7,398 nucleotides of DNA, from the NCBI GenBank assembly GCA_944383945.1, contig CALWRL010000034.1, positions 1 through 7,398 on the forward strand, written 5' to 3'. The DNA is from an uncultured Clostridia bacterium (lineage in GTDB: Bacteria; Bacillota; Clostridia; Christensenellales; UBA1242). The translations under genes were made by a program, and so were the position numbers. This document shows, piece after piece, positions 1 to 7,356 of this stretch (positions are counted from its first letter, which is position 1; each line of letters opens with the position of its first letter). The notes beneath the pieces were generated by a model. The model searched no databases. It saw only the letters and a list, made by a program, of their open reading frames with translations, and was not told the DNA's origin.

Positions 1-534
1 GTTGCGTTTAGAATCAACGTCATATAAAATACCAGCCAATAAAGAATGAGCAAATATACAATCTTCAACAACAACTTCTGGAGGATTTGGATTATTATCT
101 GCCTTAGTTAATTTTATGCCTGCAAAATAAGTGTTTCTAAAAATACATCCAACTGCCTTAACTTTAGCGTCTAAAACTTGAACTCCTGCTGTCGCATTTT
201 CTATAATACAATTGTAAATTGTTACATTTTCAGCTTTTTTATAAACAACAACAAGATTTCCAACTTTCTCCAAGTCTGAAAGCGCAAAACCTCCTTCAAA
301 TGTAATTTTTCTAATTGTTAAATTATCTAAAACAACATTGCTTTGTGCTATATAAATTGCATTTTGTCCGCTTTTTGAAAAATCAAAAATATGACCATTT
401 CCATGTATATTGAAGGTTACAGCAATTGTTTTATCATAATTTAAAATATCTTTTTGTAAAACTAAACTTTTAGGTTTTAAGGTAGACCTATTTCCGTAAA
501 CATAAATGAAGTCATCATTGCCATATATATTAAT
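1..534 (-). other. Start of a right-handed parallel beta-helix domain (truncated by window edge)
   Basis: After the last Ig domain (residue about 1732) the sequence becomes a series of short strands with turns typical of PbH1/pectate-lyase-like helices: GNGHIFDFS, NAIYIAQSNVVLDNLTI, ENVTIYNCIIENATAGVQV, AKVKAVGCIFRNTYFAGIKL and PEVVVEDCIFAHSLLAGI. The coils are about 21-22 residues long, and one is lengthened by an Asn/Pro-rich loop (KADNNPNPPE). Cysteines 1841, 1862 and 1891 sit at the same position of successive coils. Related folds include polysaccharide lyases, phage tailspikes and many non-catalytic surface proteins. No catalytic residues can be assigned from the part visible. The leading segment (about 1733-1790) may be a cap with an incomplete first coil. 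Confidence 0.75.
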
Positions 535-3500
535 TCCTTCAACAAAATTAAATTCGTAAGAATCTGAAACGGTTGCAGCGTTTTCGTATGGTGCAATTTG
601 TTTTACAGTTATAGTAACATTGCCAGCTTTTAAAACTGTTACAACTCCATTTTCATCAACTGTTGCAATTTCAGGATTGCTAGAACTCCACTCTAAAAGA
701 TTTGCAAAATCATTAGATGGTAGCAAAGTAAACTTCATTTGAAATGTGTTAATTATTTTATTATTTTGAACAAATTTTGTTCCAAAATATCTATATTGTC
801 CAAGTCCAACATTATCATCAACTTTATCTAATTCTAGTTGTATATCAGTTATTTTTGGATAGAATGTAAACTCCTTTGAAAATGATATGTCTTTCCCAAC
901 AACTTTTGCTGTAACAACAACCTTTCCGCCTGACTTTCCAATTAGCCTATAAACTCCATTTATTATTGTTATGTCAGCAATGGATGGGTCGGACAAAACA
1001 ATTTTAATTTCAAAATCATTAACAATTATTGGGTTTGAAATTATGTTGAAATCCACAAACTCTCCAACATACATCTTTGTTTTGCTTTGCGAAAAACTAA
1101 TGCTTTGAAGCTCTTTTGTGTATTCAATTTCGATTTGTTTAAAAACAGAAGGGTTGTCTATAACATAAATAGTTATAACAACTTTTCCCAAACTATAAAA
1201 TTCAACCGAGCCGTCGGCATTAACTTTTGCAATTTTTTCGTTTTCAGATCTAAAGCCCAATTTAGTTTGGTGTGTATCACTTGGCAATGCATTTGCAACT
1301 ATGCTGTAACTTGGAGCCGAAACAAAAACCAATTCATCACCATTAATTTTAATTCCGTTTGCCTTTCTTTCAACAATAATTGTAAAACGTCCAACAAAAA
1401 TGTTATTAACGCTTAAGTCAAACGAAACGCTTCCCCCATTCATTCCATAAAAAGCATTGCCTTCAAATATACCCACTTGCTTGTTTAAATCAACTCTTTG
1501 CTCTTCAAAATTCTTAAAAGAATATTTTAAATTATGACAATCACTTGGAATCATGCTTGCAATTTCAAAAGCAAAATTTTCACCAGCGTTTATAATTATT
1601 CTATCATTTTCGATGTTTGTTTTATCTATTTCAACTTCAACTAAATCTCCACCAGTGTAAATAAATGTGTAGGTTTTAGATTTTTCACCCATTGAATCAT
1701 CTTTGCTGATAAATTTAATAACAACGCTTCCTTTTTGTTTAAAAACAATTTTGTTTCCAACAACTTCTGCAATTTCTAAATTAGAAACTTCATAAACAAA
1801 ATCTTTGCACCATGCATCTGCAGGGAAAACAACTTTATTAAAAGTTAATTGATTTTTACTTGTTATAAATGTACTTTTGTTTAAATAGTTGTCTATATTT
1901 TCATCAAAAGAAACATCAACGGAATCAACTGCTGTTCTAACTGTTATTTTACAATCAGAATAAACTTCATTTCCATAATAATCAAAGCAATAAACCCTAA
2001 CTATAGCTTCGCCGCCGTAAAGTCCAATTATTTCACCATTTTCTCCCAGTTGTATAACATCATTATTGCTTCCATCAATAGATTTAGATGAAATAATTTT
2101 ATAAAATACATCTTTAAATGTTGCATCATTTGGCATACAATTCAACATGTATAAAATAAATTTGTTACCTTTGTTAATTGTTGTTTCTTTTGTGTTTAAA
2201 ACAATTTCTCCAATATAACCTAATGTGCTTGTTATTTTAATAGTTTTTGAAACATTGCTTCCGTCTGTTGAACTAATTTTAACATAAACCGTTCCTGCTT
2301 TATTAAATGTAATTGTGTTGCCAGAAATTGTTGCAATATCCGTTTCTAACAACTCATATTTTAAAACTTTGTTTGTTGCAGTGTTAGGAACTGCCGTTGC
2401 ATTTATTGTTAAACTGTTTCCAGAAATTAAATATTCTTCTTTTTCAATCTTAATATCTGTAACGGTTTTTAAAACATTTATTGTAATTTCTTTAACAATT
2501 CCATTAGACAACTCAACAACAATTTGACTAACTCCTCCGTTTAAAGCGGTTATTGTTTTAGTTACATTGTCTATTTCAATAATTTGAATTCCAGAAGTGT
2601 GGCCAATTTCTTTTATTAAAATAAGAGTGTTTATAACATCTTTTGGAATCCATTTTTCAACATCTATTGTTATTGTTTGACCAATGCTTAAATAAATTTC
2701 AGAATTAACAGAAAGTTCTGCATCAATTGCATATCCTCCTGTGTATCTTATTCTAAAACTTTTACTAAACCCTCCAAAGTCTTGGCTTGTAACCTTTAAT
2801 AAAATTGTTCCCGATTTAATAAAGAAAATTTTACCATTGTTTAAGTAAGCAATGCTTTCACTAATTCCAACAGAAGAATATGATTCTTCAATTTCAAATT
2901 TTAATTCTTTATTATTTGCATTATTTGGCAAAACAGAAAAATTTAAGTTTAAAACTTCAAGCGCTGTAACATAGTCTTCGCCGTATCTATCTAACCCACT
3001 TTCAAAAACAATGTCTTCAACATATTGAACAGCATTGATAACATGAACATAACTTTCTACAACTTGCATTTCTTTCATAAAAACAAGTTTAACTGTTGCT
3101 TTGCCTAATCCAACAACTTTAATTATGTCGTCATTTATTTCAACAACATTTTCCCATTCTTCTTGCGTAAGTTGCTCTAATATTTCAATTTCAAAATGGT
3201 CATAATTTAAATTAAAATCATTAACATCAAAACAAGCTAAATCGCCCAATGTAAGCGATGAGCTTGTTGAATTGTAAGGAATTAAAATTGGCTCCTTTTC
3301 AATTTTCTCAACTGTAAATTCAATAAAAACATTTGGGTTAGCTTTGCAAACAGCTTTTATAGTAACTTTGCCGTTTTCGCTAAAAATTAGTTCGTTCCCT
3401 TCTATTTTTGCAATTTCGCTGTTATTTACAATAAAAAATTTAACATTTTTGTTAGTTGTGTCAATTGGAAAAACATTAGCTTGTAATTGAACGGTTTGTT

Positions 3501-5730
3501 TTGTTGTTTTACCGTTAGCAATGTCAACTTCAATTCTTTCTGGAATTCGAATAACCGTGATTTCATAAGAAATTTGTAAAGAACTTGAAATATTAATAAT
3601 TAATTTTGCGCTTCCTCCATTAATTGCAGTAAAACAATTTCCATCAACAGAAATAACCTTTCCATTTGCGCTAGAAGTTATTTGATTTGTAACTCTTAAA
3701 GAGATATTTACATTAGTTGTGTCATTTGGGAAAATGGATTTTAAAACAACTTCAAAACTATCGCCAACATAAATTGTTTGTGGAATTGAAATTATATTTC
3801 CATCTTCTCTAACACCAACTTCGGCAGATATTGGATAAGACCCAGTGTAAAAAATTTCAACAGATTTAGAAACACCCTCGCAACTTGCAGTTAAAGTAAC
3901 AACTCCTGCTTGATTAAAAATTAAAACATTATTAACAACAACAGCAATATTTTTATCGTCAACAACCCATGTTATGTTTTTATTTGTTGAATCTAATGGA
4001 TAAACAACTCCAACCAAACTTAACGAACTTTTTGATGTAATAAACTGACCGTCTTTTTGTTGCAAATCTAAGTTAATTTCAATATTTTCTGAACGCCTTT
4101 CAACAACAACATCACAATATTGCTCGCTAATTGTTCCGTCATACAAAACAACCGAAACTTTAAGTTTGCACTGCCCGCCACCAATTGCCAAAAGCGTTCC
4201 GTCCTTTTCAATTTTTAAAACGCCATTTTCATTTGATTGAGAAACCACTTCTATGTTTAAATTTTTTATTGAAACATTGGAAGGTTTAAAGGAACAATTT
4301 AAAGTGTAAGATTGCCCATATTCAAGTTTTATATTTTTGTCTTGCAATTCAAAATGATATGCTTGACCTGCTGTGTATAATATATTAACTCTTTTAAAAA
4401 CATTGCCATAATCTTCGTTCGCATAAATTAAAATACTAAAATTTGTCGGCTGATCAGCCAAAATTTGAACTTCTCCGAAAGAATTAACCAATGCAACATT
4501 TTCGTTTTCACTGTGGAAGAAAAATTTTGTGTTTGTTGAATCTTCTGGATATGAAACAGGAAAAAGCGTAACAAATTTTTCGGCGGTTATTATATCATCT
4601 ATTAAAATGTTTTGCGCTGGGCTTTCAACATGAACATAAACTTGTTTAACAATAAAATTGTTTAAAGATTTTTCTACTTTAACCGTTATTATTGCATCAC
4701 CGCCACCAACTGCGGTTATGTAACCATTTTCATTAACAAAAACAACCTTTTCGTTGCTGCTACTAAAAACAACTTGCGTGTTGTAAATGTCAAGCGGAAC
4801 AACAGAATAATCAATTAATAAAGATGATTGCCCAACTTCAATGTTCATTGATGTTTCAGAAATGTTAAGGTCGAAAGCATAGCCATCTGTTGATGTTATT
4901 TTTATGGTTTGTTTATAATTGCCATTTAAGTCGGATAATGTAACATAAACTGTTCCTGCTTTTTTGAATTCAACAAGCCCTTTTTCATTGACAGTTGCAA
5001 TTGCTGGGTTATCAACGCTAAATTTAATCTTTTTGTTTGTTGCATTTTCAGGAATAACATTATAAATTATGTTGTAGAAAGTTTTAGAAACAACTACTTC
5101 TTTTTCCTCTATAACAATTCCTTTAATTGGAATTATAATTTGCAAATTTATTGAATCAACAAATCCTCCGTCTTCCGTTTTAACAGAAATGGTAACATTT
5201 CCAGAAGAAATTCCATAAACGAGGCCATTCGAATCAACTTTTGCTATGCTTTCATCACTGCTAGAAAAAATTAAATTTTTATTTACTGCTTCTGCCGGAA
5301 AAATTGTTGCTGTTAACTGAAGAGTTTTACCAACTTCAACAGTGCTTGAAGAAGATGACAAAACAACCTTATGAACTTTTGAATCAGTTACATAAAAATA
5401 GCATTTAGCAATTTTGTTTCCGTCGCTACTAGTTGCGGTTATATATCCATTCCCAAAACCAACAAAAACAACATTTCCGTTTTCGTCAACTTGTGCAATG
5501 TCTTCGTTTTCGCTTTTCCAAACAACATCTTGGTTTGTGGCATTTTGAGGATAAATATAAGCTTTTAAACTTATCCTATCATCAACATTTGCAACAACAG
5601 ATGTTTTGTCTAATTCAATTTTATCAACGGAAATAAAAACATCTCCAACAACAACAGAAACGGTAAAATTAACTATTAAAACGATAAAGATTGGAATAGC
5701 AATCATTAAAAACATAAGAAGTTTTTTCAT
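1..5730 (-). CDS. Giant surface protein: signal/anchor, about 19 BIG2-type Ig-like domains, then a beta-helix; C-terminus beyond window
   Basis: The frame is open for 1910 codons from ATG at 5730-5728 to base 1. I read it line by line and found no in-frame stop or frameshift. The N-terminus MKKLLMFLMIAIPIFIVLIV is a lysine-led hydrophobic segment, so the rest should be exported. Residues 34-115 are a textbook bacterial Ig-like group 2 (BIG2) domain, with VDKIELD, the proline-led YPQNATNQDVVWKS, then IAQVDENGNV and a final GYITATSSDG. About eighteen related domains follow to residue 1732, then a beta-helix-like region. Such proteins are usually adhesins or surface stalks in which the Ig-like domains act as spacers; that role is inferred here. 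ATG 5730 is preferred over Met6 and Met9 because AGAGG lies 6 nt upstream and it keeps the two lysines. The gene follows the permease by 1 nt. Wall anchor, catalytic site and full length cannot be judged because the 3' end is missing. The exact ligand or partner is unknown. Confidence 0.96.
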   Translation of the reverse strand, partial: MKKLLMFLMIAIPIFIVLIVNFTVSVVVGDVFISVDKIELDKTSVVANVDDRISLKAYIYPQNATNQDVVWKSENEDIAQVDENGNVVFVGFGNGYITATSSDGNKIAKCYFYVTDSKVHKVVLSSSSSTVEVGKTLQLTATIFPAEAVNKNLIFSSSDESIAKVDSNGLVYGISSGNVTISVKTEDGGFVDSINLQIIIPIKGIVIEEKEVVVSKTFYNIIYNVIPENATNKKIKFSVDNPAIATVNEKGLVEFKKAGTVYVTLSDLNGNYKQTIKITSTDGYAFDLNISETSMNIEVGQSSLLIDYSVVPLDIYNTQVVFSSSNEKVVFVNENGYITAVGGGDAIITVKVEKSLNNFIVKQVYVHVESPAQNILIDDIITAEKFVTLFPVSYPEDSTNTKFFFHSENENVALVNSFGEVQILADQPTNFSILIYANEDYGNVFKRVNILYTAGQAYHFELQDKNIKLEYGQSYTLNCSFKPSNVSIKNLNIEVVSQSNENGVLKIEKDGTLLAIGGGQCKLKVSVVLYDGTISEQYCDVVVERRSENIEINLDLQQKDGQFITSKSSLSLVGVVYPLDSTNKNITWVVDDKNIAVVVNNVLIFNQAGVVTLTASCEGVSKSVEIFYTGSYPISAEVGVREDGNIISIPQTIYVGDSFEVVLKSIFPNDTTNVNISLRVTNQITSSANGKVISVDGNCFTAINGGSAKLIINISSSLQISYEITVIRIPERIEVDIANGKTTKQTVQLQANVFPIDTTNKNVKFFIVNNSEIAKIEGNELIFSENGKVTIKAVCKANPNVFIEFTVEKIEKEPILIPYNSTSSSLTLGDLACFDVNDFNLNYDHFEIEILEQLTQEEWENVVEINDDIIKVVGLGKATVKLVFMKEMQVVESYVHVINAVQYVEDIVFESGLDRYGEDYVTALEVLNLNFSVLPNNANNKELKFEIEESYSSVGISESIAYLNNGKIFFIKSGTILLKVTSQDFGGFSKSFRIRYTGGYAIDAELSVNSEIYLSIGQTITIDVEKWIPKDVINTLILIKEIGHTSGIQIIEIDNVTKTITALNGGVSQIVVELSNGIVKEITINVLKTVTDIKIEKEEYLISGNSLTINATAVPNTATNKVLKYELLETDIATISGNTITFNKAGTVYVKISSTDGSNVSKTIKITSTLGYIGEIVLNTKETTINKGNKFILYMLNCMPNDATFKDVFYKIISSKSIDGSNNDVIQLGENGEIIGLYGGEAIVRVYCFDYYGNEVYSDCKITVRTAVDSVDVSFDENIDNYLNKSTFITSKNQLTFNKVVFPADAWCKDFVYEVSNLEIAEVVGNKIVFKQKGSVVIKFISKDDSMGEKSKTYTFIYTGGDLVEVEIDKTNIENDRIIINAGENFAFEIASMIPSDCHNLKYSFKNFEEQRVDLNKQVGIFEGNAFYGMNGGSVSFDLSVNNIFVGRFTIIVERKANGIKINGDELVFVSAPSYSIVANALPSDTHQTKLGFRSENEKIAKVNADGSVEFYSLGKVVITIYVIDNPSVFKQIEIEYTKELQSISFSQSKTKMYVGEFVDFNIISNPIIVNDFEIKIVLSDPSIADITIINGVYRLIGKSGGKVVVTAKVVGKDISFSKEFTFYPKITDIQLELDKVDDNVGLGQYRYFGTKFVQNNKIINTFQMKFTLLPSNDFANLLEWSSSNPEIATVDENGVVTVLKAGNVTITVKQIAPYENAATVSDSYEFNFVEGINIYGNDDFIYVYGNRSTLKPKSLVLQKDILNYDKTIAVTFNIHGNGHIFDFSKSGQNAIYIAQSNVVLDNLTIRKITFEGGFALSDLEKVGNLVVVYKKAENVTIYNCIIENATAGVQVLDAKVKAVGCIFRNTYFAGIKLTKADNNPNPPEVVVEDCIFAHSLLAGILYDVDSKRN
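2281..2301 (-). repeat. Near-identical DNA copy 2 (domain 13, KAGTVYV)
   Basis: This is the partner of 4942-4962 and encodes residues 1144-1150 of the giant protein, with 20 of 21 bases the same. The copies are 2661 nt apart, in phase with the A-type domains, and both domains end in an ITST-GY linker. Confidence 0.7.
4942..4962 (-). repeat. Near-identical DNA copy 1 (domain 3, KAGTVYV)
   Basis: These 21 bases encode Lys-Ala-Gly-Thr-Val-Tyr-Val (residues 257-263) and differ at one base from 2281-2301. The flanking protein is also alike, with TIKITST-GY following about a dozen residues later in both copies. Most other domains in the array are far more diverged at DNA level. Confidence 0.7.
5647..5730 (-). 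other. N-terminal signal peptide or signal anchor of the giant protein
   Basis: Residues 1-28 comprise Met, two lysines and an almost unbroken run of Leu, Ile, Phe and Val, followed by GDVFISVDKIEL, where the first Ig-like domain begins. There is no cysteine in the hydrophobic stretch, so this is not a lipoprotein signal. No clear small-X-small cleavage motif precedes the Ig array; the nearest candidate is the valine-rich VSVVVGD. An uncleaved membrane anchor with the long body outside the cell is as likely as a cleaved signal peptide. Confidence 0.8.
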
Positions 5731-5731
5731 A

Positions 5732-7345
5732 TTAAGCCTCTATACCTCCATATCTTTTTTCAATTTTATAGAACAATCTAAAAATTTCATAACACGCAAA
5801 CGGAACGCCAAAGCCAAACAAAGCCATATACATAGACGGGATAGAAACAAAGAACGAAAGAGCAATGCACGCAACTCCCATAACCGTAGCAATTAAAAAC
5901 CCAATGCTAATGCTTGAATTAACATTTTTTGTGTTTGTTGTTATTTCAGCCCCGTCAAGATACTGAAATTGAGGCTTTTTTATGTCCATTAAAATTGATT
6001 TGCAAATGTTTCCCACAACAATTAAACTAACAGAAAGCCCTATCAACAAGCATGGAACAATTGAAATAAATCCAGCAAAAAACAAAACAAAACATGAAAC
6101 AAAAATTGAAGGAATTGAAACAAATATGTATGTTAAAAATTTCATAAAAACTTGTTTTCTATATGTAATAGGAATAATTTTTGTGTGAAAAAAGTTTTGC
6201 CCCTCTCTTGTTATTGATGTTGCGGCAAAAGATGTTCCCATGCTTAAAAACATTATCAAAACCAAAACTATAATCCCTGGCAAAATTCCTTCGCCTATTA
6301 ACGATACTCCAATGTTTAAAGCAATTTCACTCGAAAAATAAACCATCAAAGGCGTTGTTATAACAACTGTTAAATACTGAAATGCATAATTTGTAGACCT
6401 AAAAATAGTTGTAAATTCTCTAAAAAACAATGCTCCGGCAATGCTTCTATCTTTAATCTTACAGGAATTGCTATAAGCTTTATCCCCGCCCTCATTGTTA
6501 ACCAGAATTCTTTTTAAATAAACTTTATCGGCAAAAACTAAAATTAAACTTCCTAAAATTAAAATAATAGCAAGATTAATCAGTAAACTTTGCCAAAATT
6601 TATACATCAACAAACAGTTTTTAAAAAGAACCGAAAGAAAAAAATAATTAGAAAATTGTTTTATGTTAAAAATTGTGCTATCTGAAAAAACATCTTTAAT
6701 AGATTCGCTATCCAAAACATTTAAAACAAACTTTAAAGAGTAAATGTAAAACATAAAACCAATTGAAATAAAAATAACATATAAAACCAACATAACAACA
6801 AATTTGTTTTTTATGTAGGCAACAAGATACATGGTTGGAACAGAAAAAAGCAATGCAAGCAAAAATGGAATTATAGGAAACAATATTGCATTAGGAATAA
6901 GCAAAACATAAAACAAAGCTGGTTGCAATGTTTTAATTCCAAAAAGAATAAAAACAGGTAAAGTTAAAACTGTAGAAAAAATAAATTCGTAAATAAATAA
7001 ATACGAAATTTTTGCTAAAAACAGCGTTTTGCCTTTTACCGGCAATTTTAACAGATTGGAATCATTTTTAAAATAAAGAGTTTTTGTTGTTATGCTAAGA
7101 CCAAACAAAACTTGAACAATTTGAACAATTAAAACATAATAAACAATAAATTCTTGTTTAAGATTTGCTTCCAAACAAACATTAATTATGCTGTTTAAGG
7201 CATACATTAAAAGCGAAACAACAGCCAAAACACCTAAAGAAATTAAAACAATCTTTTTGATTTTGTTAAAAACACTAACCCCATCTCTAACTCTAATGGA
7301 GCTATTCAAAACTTCAAGTTTTAAAAGTGTTAAAAATTGTCTCAT
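5732..7345 (-). CDS. ABC-2 type transporter permease, fused two-half form, about 12 membrane segments
   Basis: This is a complete 537-residue membrane protein. The start ATG at 7345-7343 has AAAGGA 5 nt upstream; the stop is TAA at 5734-5732. Hydrophobic segments are seen near residues 31-55, 66-87, 112-137, 143-168, 181-203, 254-272, 318-340, 352-378, 401-426, 428-446, 479-501 and 503-523. The cytoplasmic stretch NLLKLPVKGKTLFLAK (98-112), before the third segment, is the loop typical of ABC-2 permeases that contacts the ATPase. A similar stretch, FFHTKIIPITYRKQVFMK (385-402), recurs in the second half, as does an elbow-like start (FFREFTTIFRSTNY, 307-320). It therefore reads as two six-segment halves in one chain. 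It resembles the putative ABC exporter permeases of low-G+C Gram-positives. No Walker motifs are present, so the ATPase must be a separate gene, probably upstream of the window. The substrate is unknown; lipid, peptide or antibiotic export are all possible. It is probably co-transcribed with the giant surface-protein gene 1 nt downstream. Confidence 0.88.
   Translation of the reverse strand: MRQFLTLLKLEVLNSSIRVRDGVSVFNKIKKIVLISLGVLAVVSLLMYALNSIINVCLEANLKQEFIVYYVLIVQIVQVLFGLSITTKTLYFKNDSNLLKLPVKGKTLFLAKISYLFIYEFIFSTVLTLPVFILFGIKTLQPALFYVLLIPNAILFPIIPFLLALLFSVPTMYLVAYIKNKFVVMLVLYVIFISIGFMFYIYSLKFVLNVLDSESIKDVFSDSTIFNIKQFSNYFFLSVLFKNCLLMYKFWQSLLINLAIILILGSLILVFADKVYLKRILVNNEGGDKAYSNSCKIKDRSIAGALFFREFTTIFRSTNYAFQYLTVVITTPLMVYFSSEIALNIGVSLIGEGILPGIIVLVLIMFLSMGTSFAATSITREGQNFFHTKIIPITYRKQVFMKFLTYIFVSIPSIFVSCFVLFFAGFISIVPCLLIGLSVSLIVVGNICKSILMDIKKPQFQYLDGAEITTNTKNVNSSISIGFLIATVMGVACIALSFFVSIPSMYMALFGFGVPFACYEIFRLFYKIEKRYGGIEA
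5737..5750 (-). promoter_or_regulatory. Ribosome binding site(s) of the giant gene, inside the permease 3' end
   Basis: On the minus strand AGAGG (5741-5737) ends 6 nt before the ATG at 5730, a normal Shine-Dalgarno spacing. A stronger match, TGGAGGT (5750-5744), lies 13 nt before the ATG, which is longer than usual. Both overlap the last permease codons (the Tyr-Gly-Gly-Ile-Glu-Ala end). Ribosomes finishing the permease would therefore pass over this site, which favours coupled translation. Confidence 0.75.
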
Positions 7346-7350
7346 CTTTT

Positions 7351-7356
7351 TCCTTT
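7351..7356 (-). promoter_or_regulatory. Ribosome binding site of the permease gene
   Basis: AAAGGA on the minus strand lies 5 nt (AAAAG) before the ATG at 7345. It is a good purine-rich Shine-Dalgarno match and supports this start codon. Confidence 0.8.

Larger units (their letters stand above)
535..5631 (-). repeat. Tandem array of about 19 Ig-like (BIG2-type) domains in an alternating A/B pattern
   Basis: Approximate domains by residue: 1, 34-115; 2, 119-201; 3, 202-288; 4, 289-370; 5, 371-463; 6, 464-545; 7, 549-636; 8, 637-727; 9, 731-813; 10, 814-899; 11, 902-1005; 12, 1006-1088; 13, 1089-1177; 14, 1178-1266; 15, 1268-1366; 16, 1367-1455; 17, 1457-1540; 18, 1541-1625; 19, 1626-1732. Odd (A) domains carry a P-x-x-(A/S/T)TN(K)-like strand turn (IPENATNKK, YPLDSTNKN, VPNTATNKV), a later F-x-x-(A/S)G-x-V motif, and often end in an ITST/YTGG-GY linker. 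Even (B) domains have a GG turn (AVGGGDA, AIGGGQC, AINGGSA, ALNGGVS, LYGGEA, MNGGSV, KSGGKV). The repeats are protein-level and diverged; they are mostly not DNA repeats. Domains 10, 15 and 19 are the least regular. Boundaries are estimates to within several residues. Confidence 0.9.

Noticed and set aside
1087..1416. Plus-strand open frame of 109 codons
   Set aside because: It lies wholly inside the giant minus-strand gene, its product is Asn/Phe-rich without recognisable features, and it is explained as a shadow of the repeat-rich coding strand.
2315..2527. Plus-strand open frame with a hydrophobic stretch resembling a small membrane protein
   Set aside because: It is antisense to the Ig-like array, where valine-rich codons give hydrophobic antisense frames, and I see no convincing ribosome binding site.
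535..5631. DNA-level tandem repeat or CRISPR-like array
   Set aside because: The periodicity is at the protein level, with variable length and diverged DNA; there are no identical short repeats with uniform spacers.
1..5730. Mycoplasma-type code (TGA as tryptophan)
   Set aside because: Tryptophans are TGG and no in-frame TGA occurs in 1910 codons or in the permease.
5647..5730. Lipoprotein signal on the giant protein
   Set aside because: There is no cysteine in or just after the hydrophobic segment, so no lipobox.
5433..6188. Three plus-strand frames around the junction of the two genes (5433-5636, 5606-5896, 5982-6188)
   Set aside because: All overlap well-supported minus-strand coding sequence and show low-complexity composition; they are shadows.
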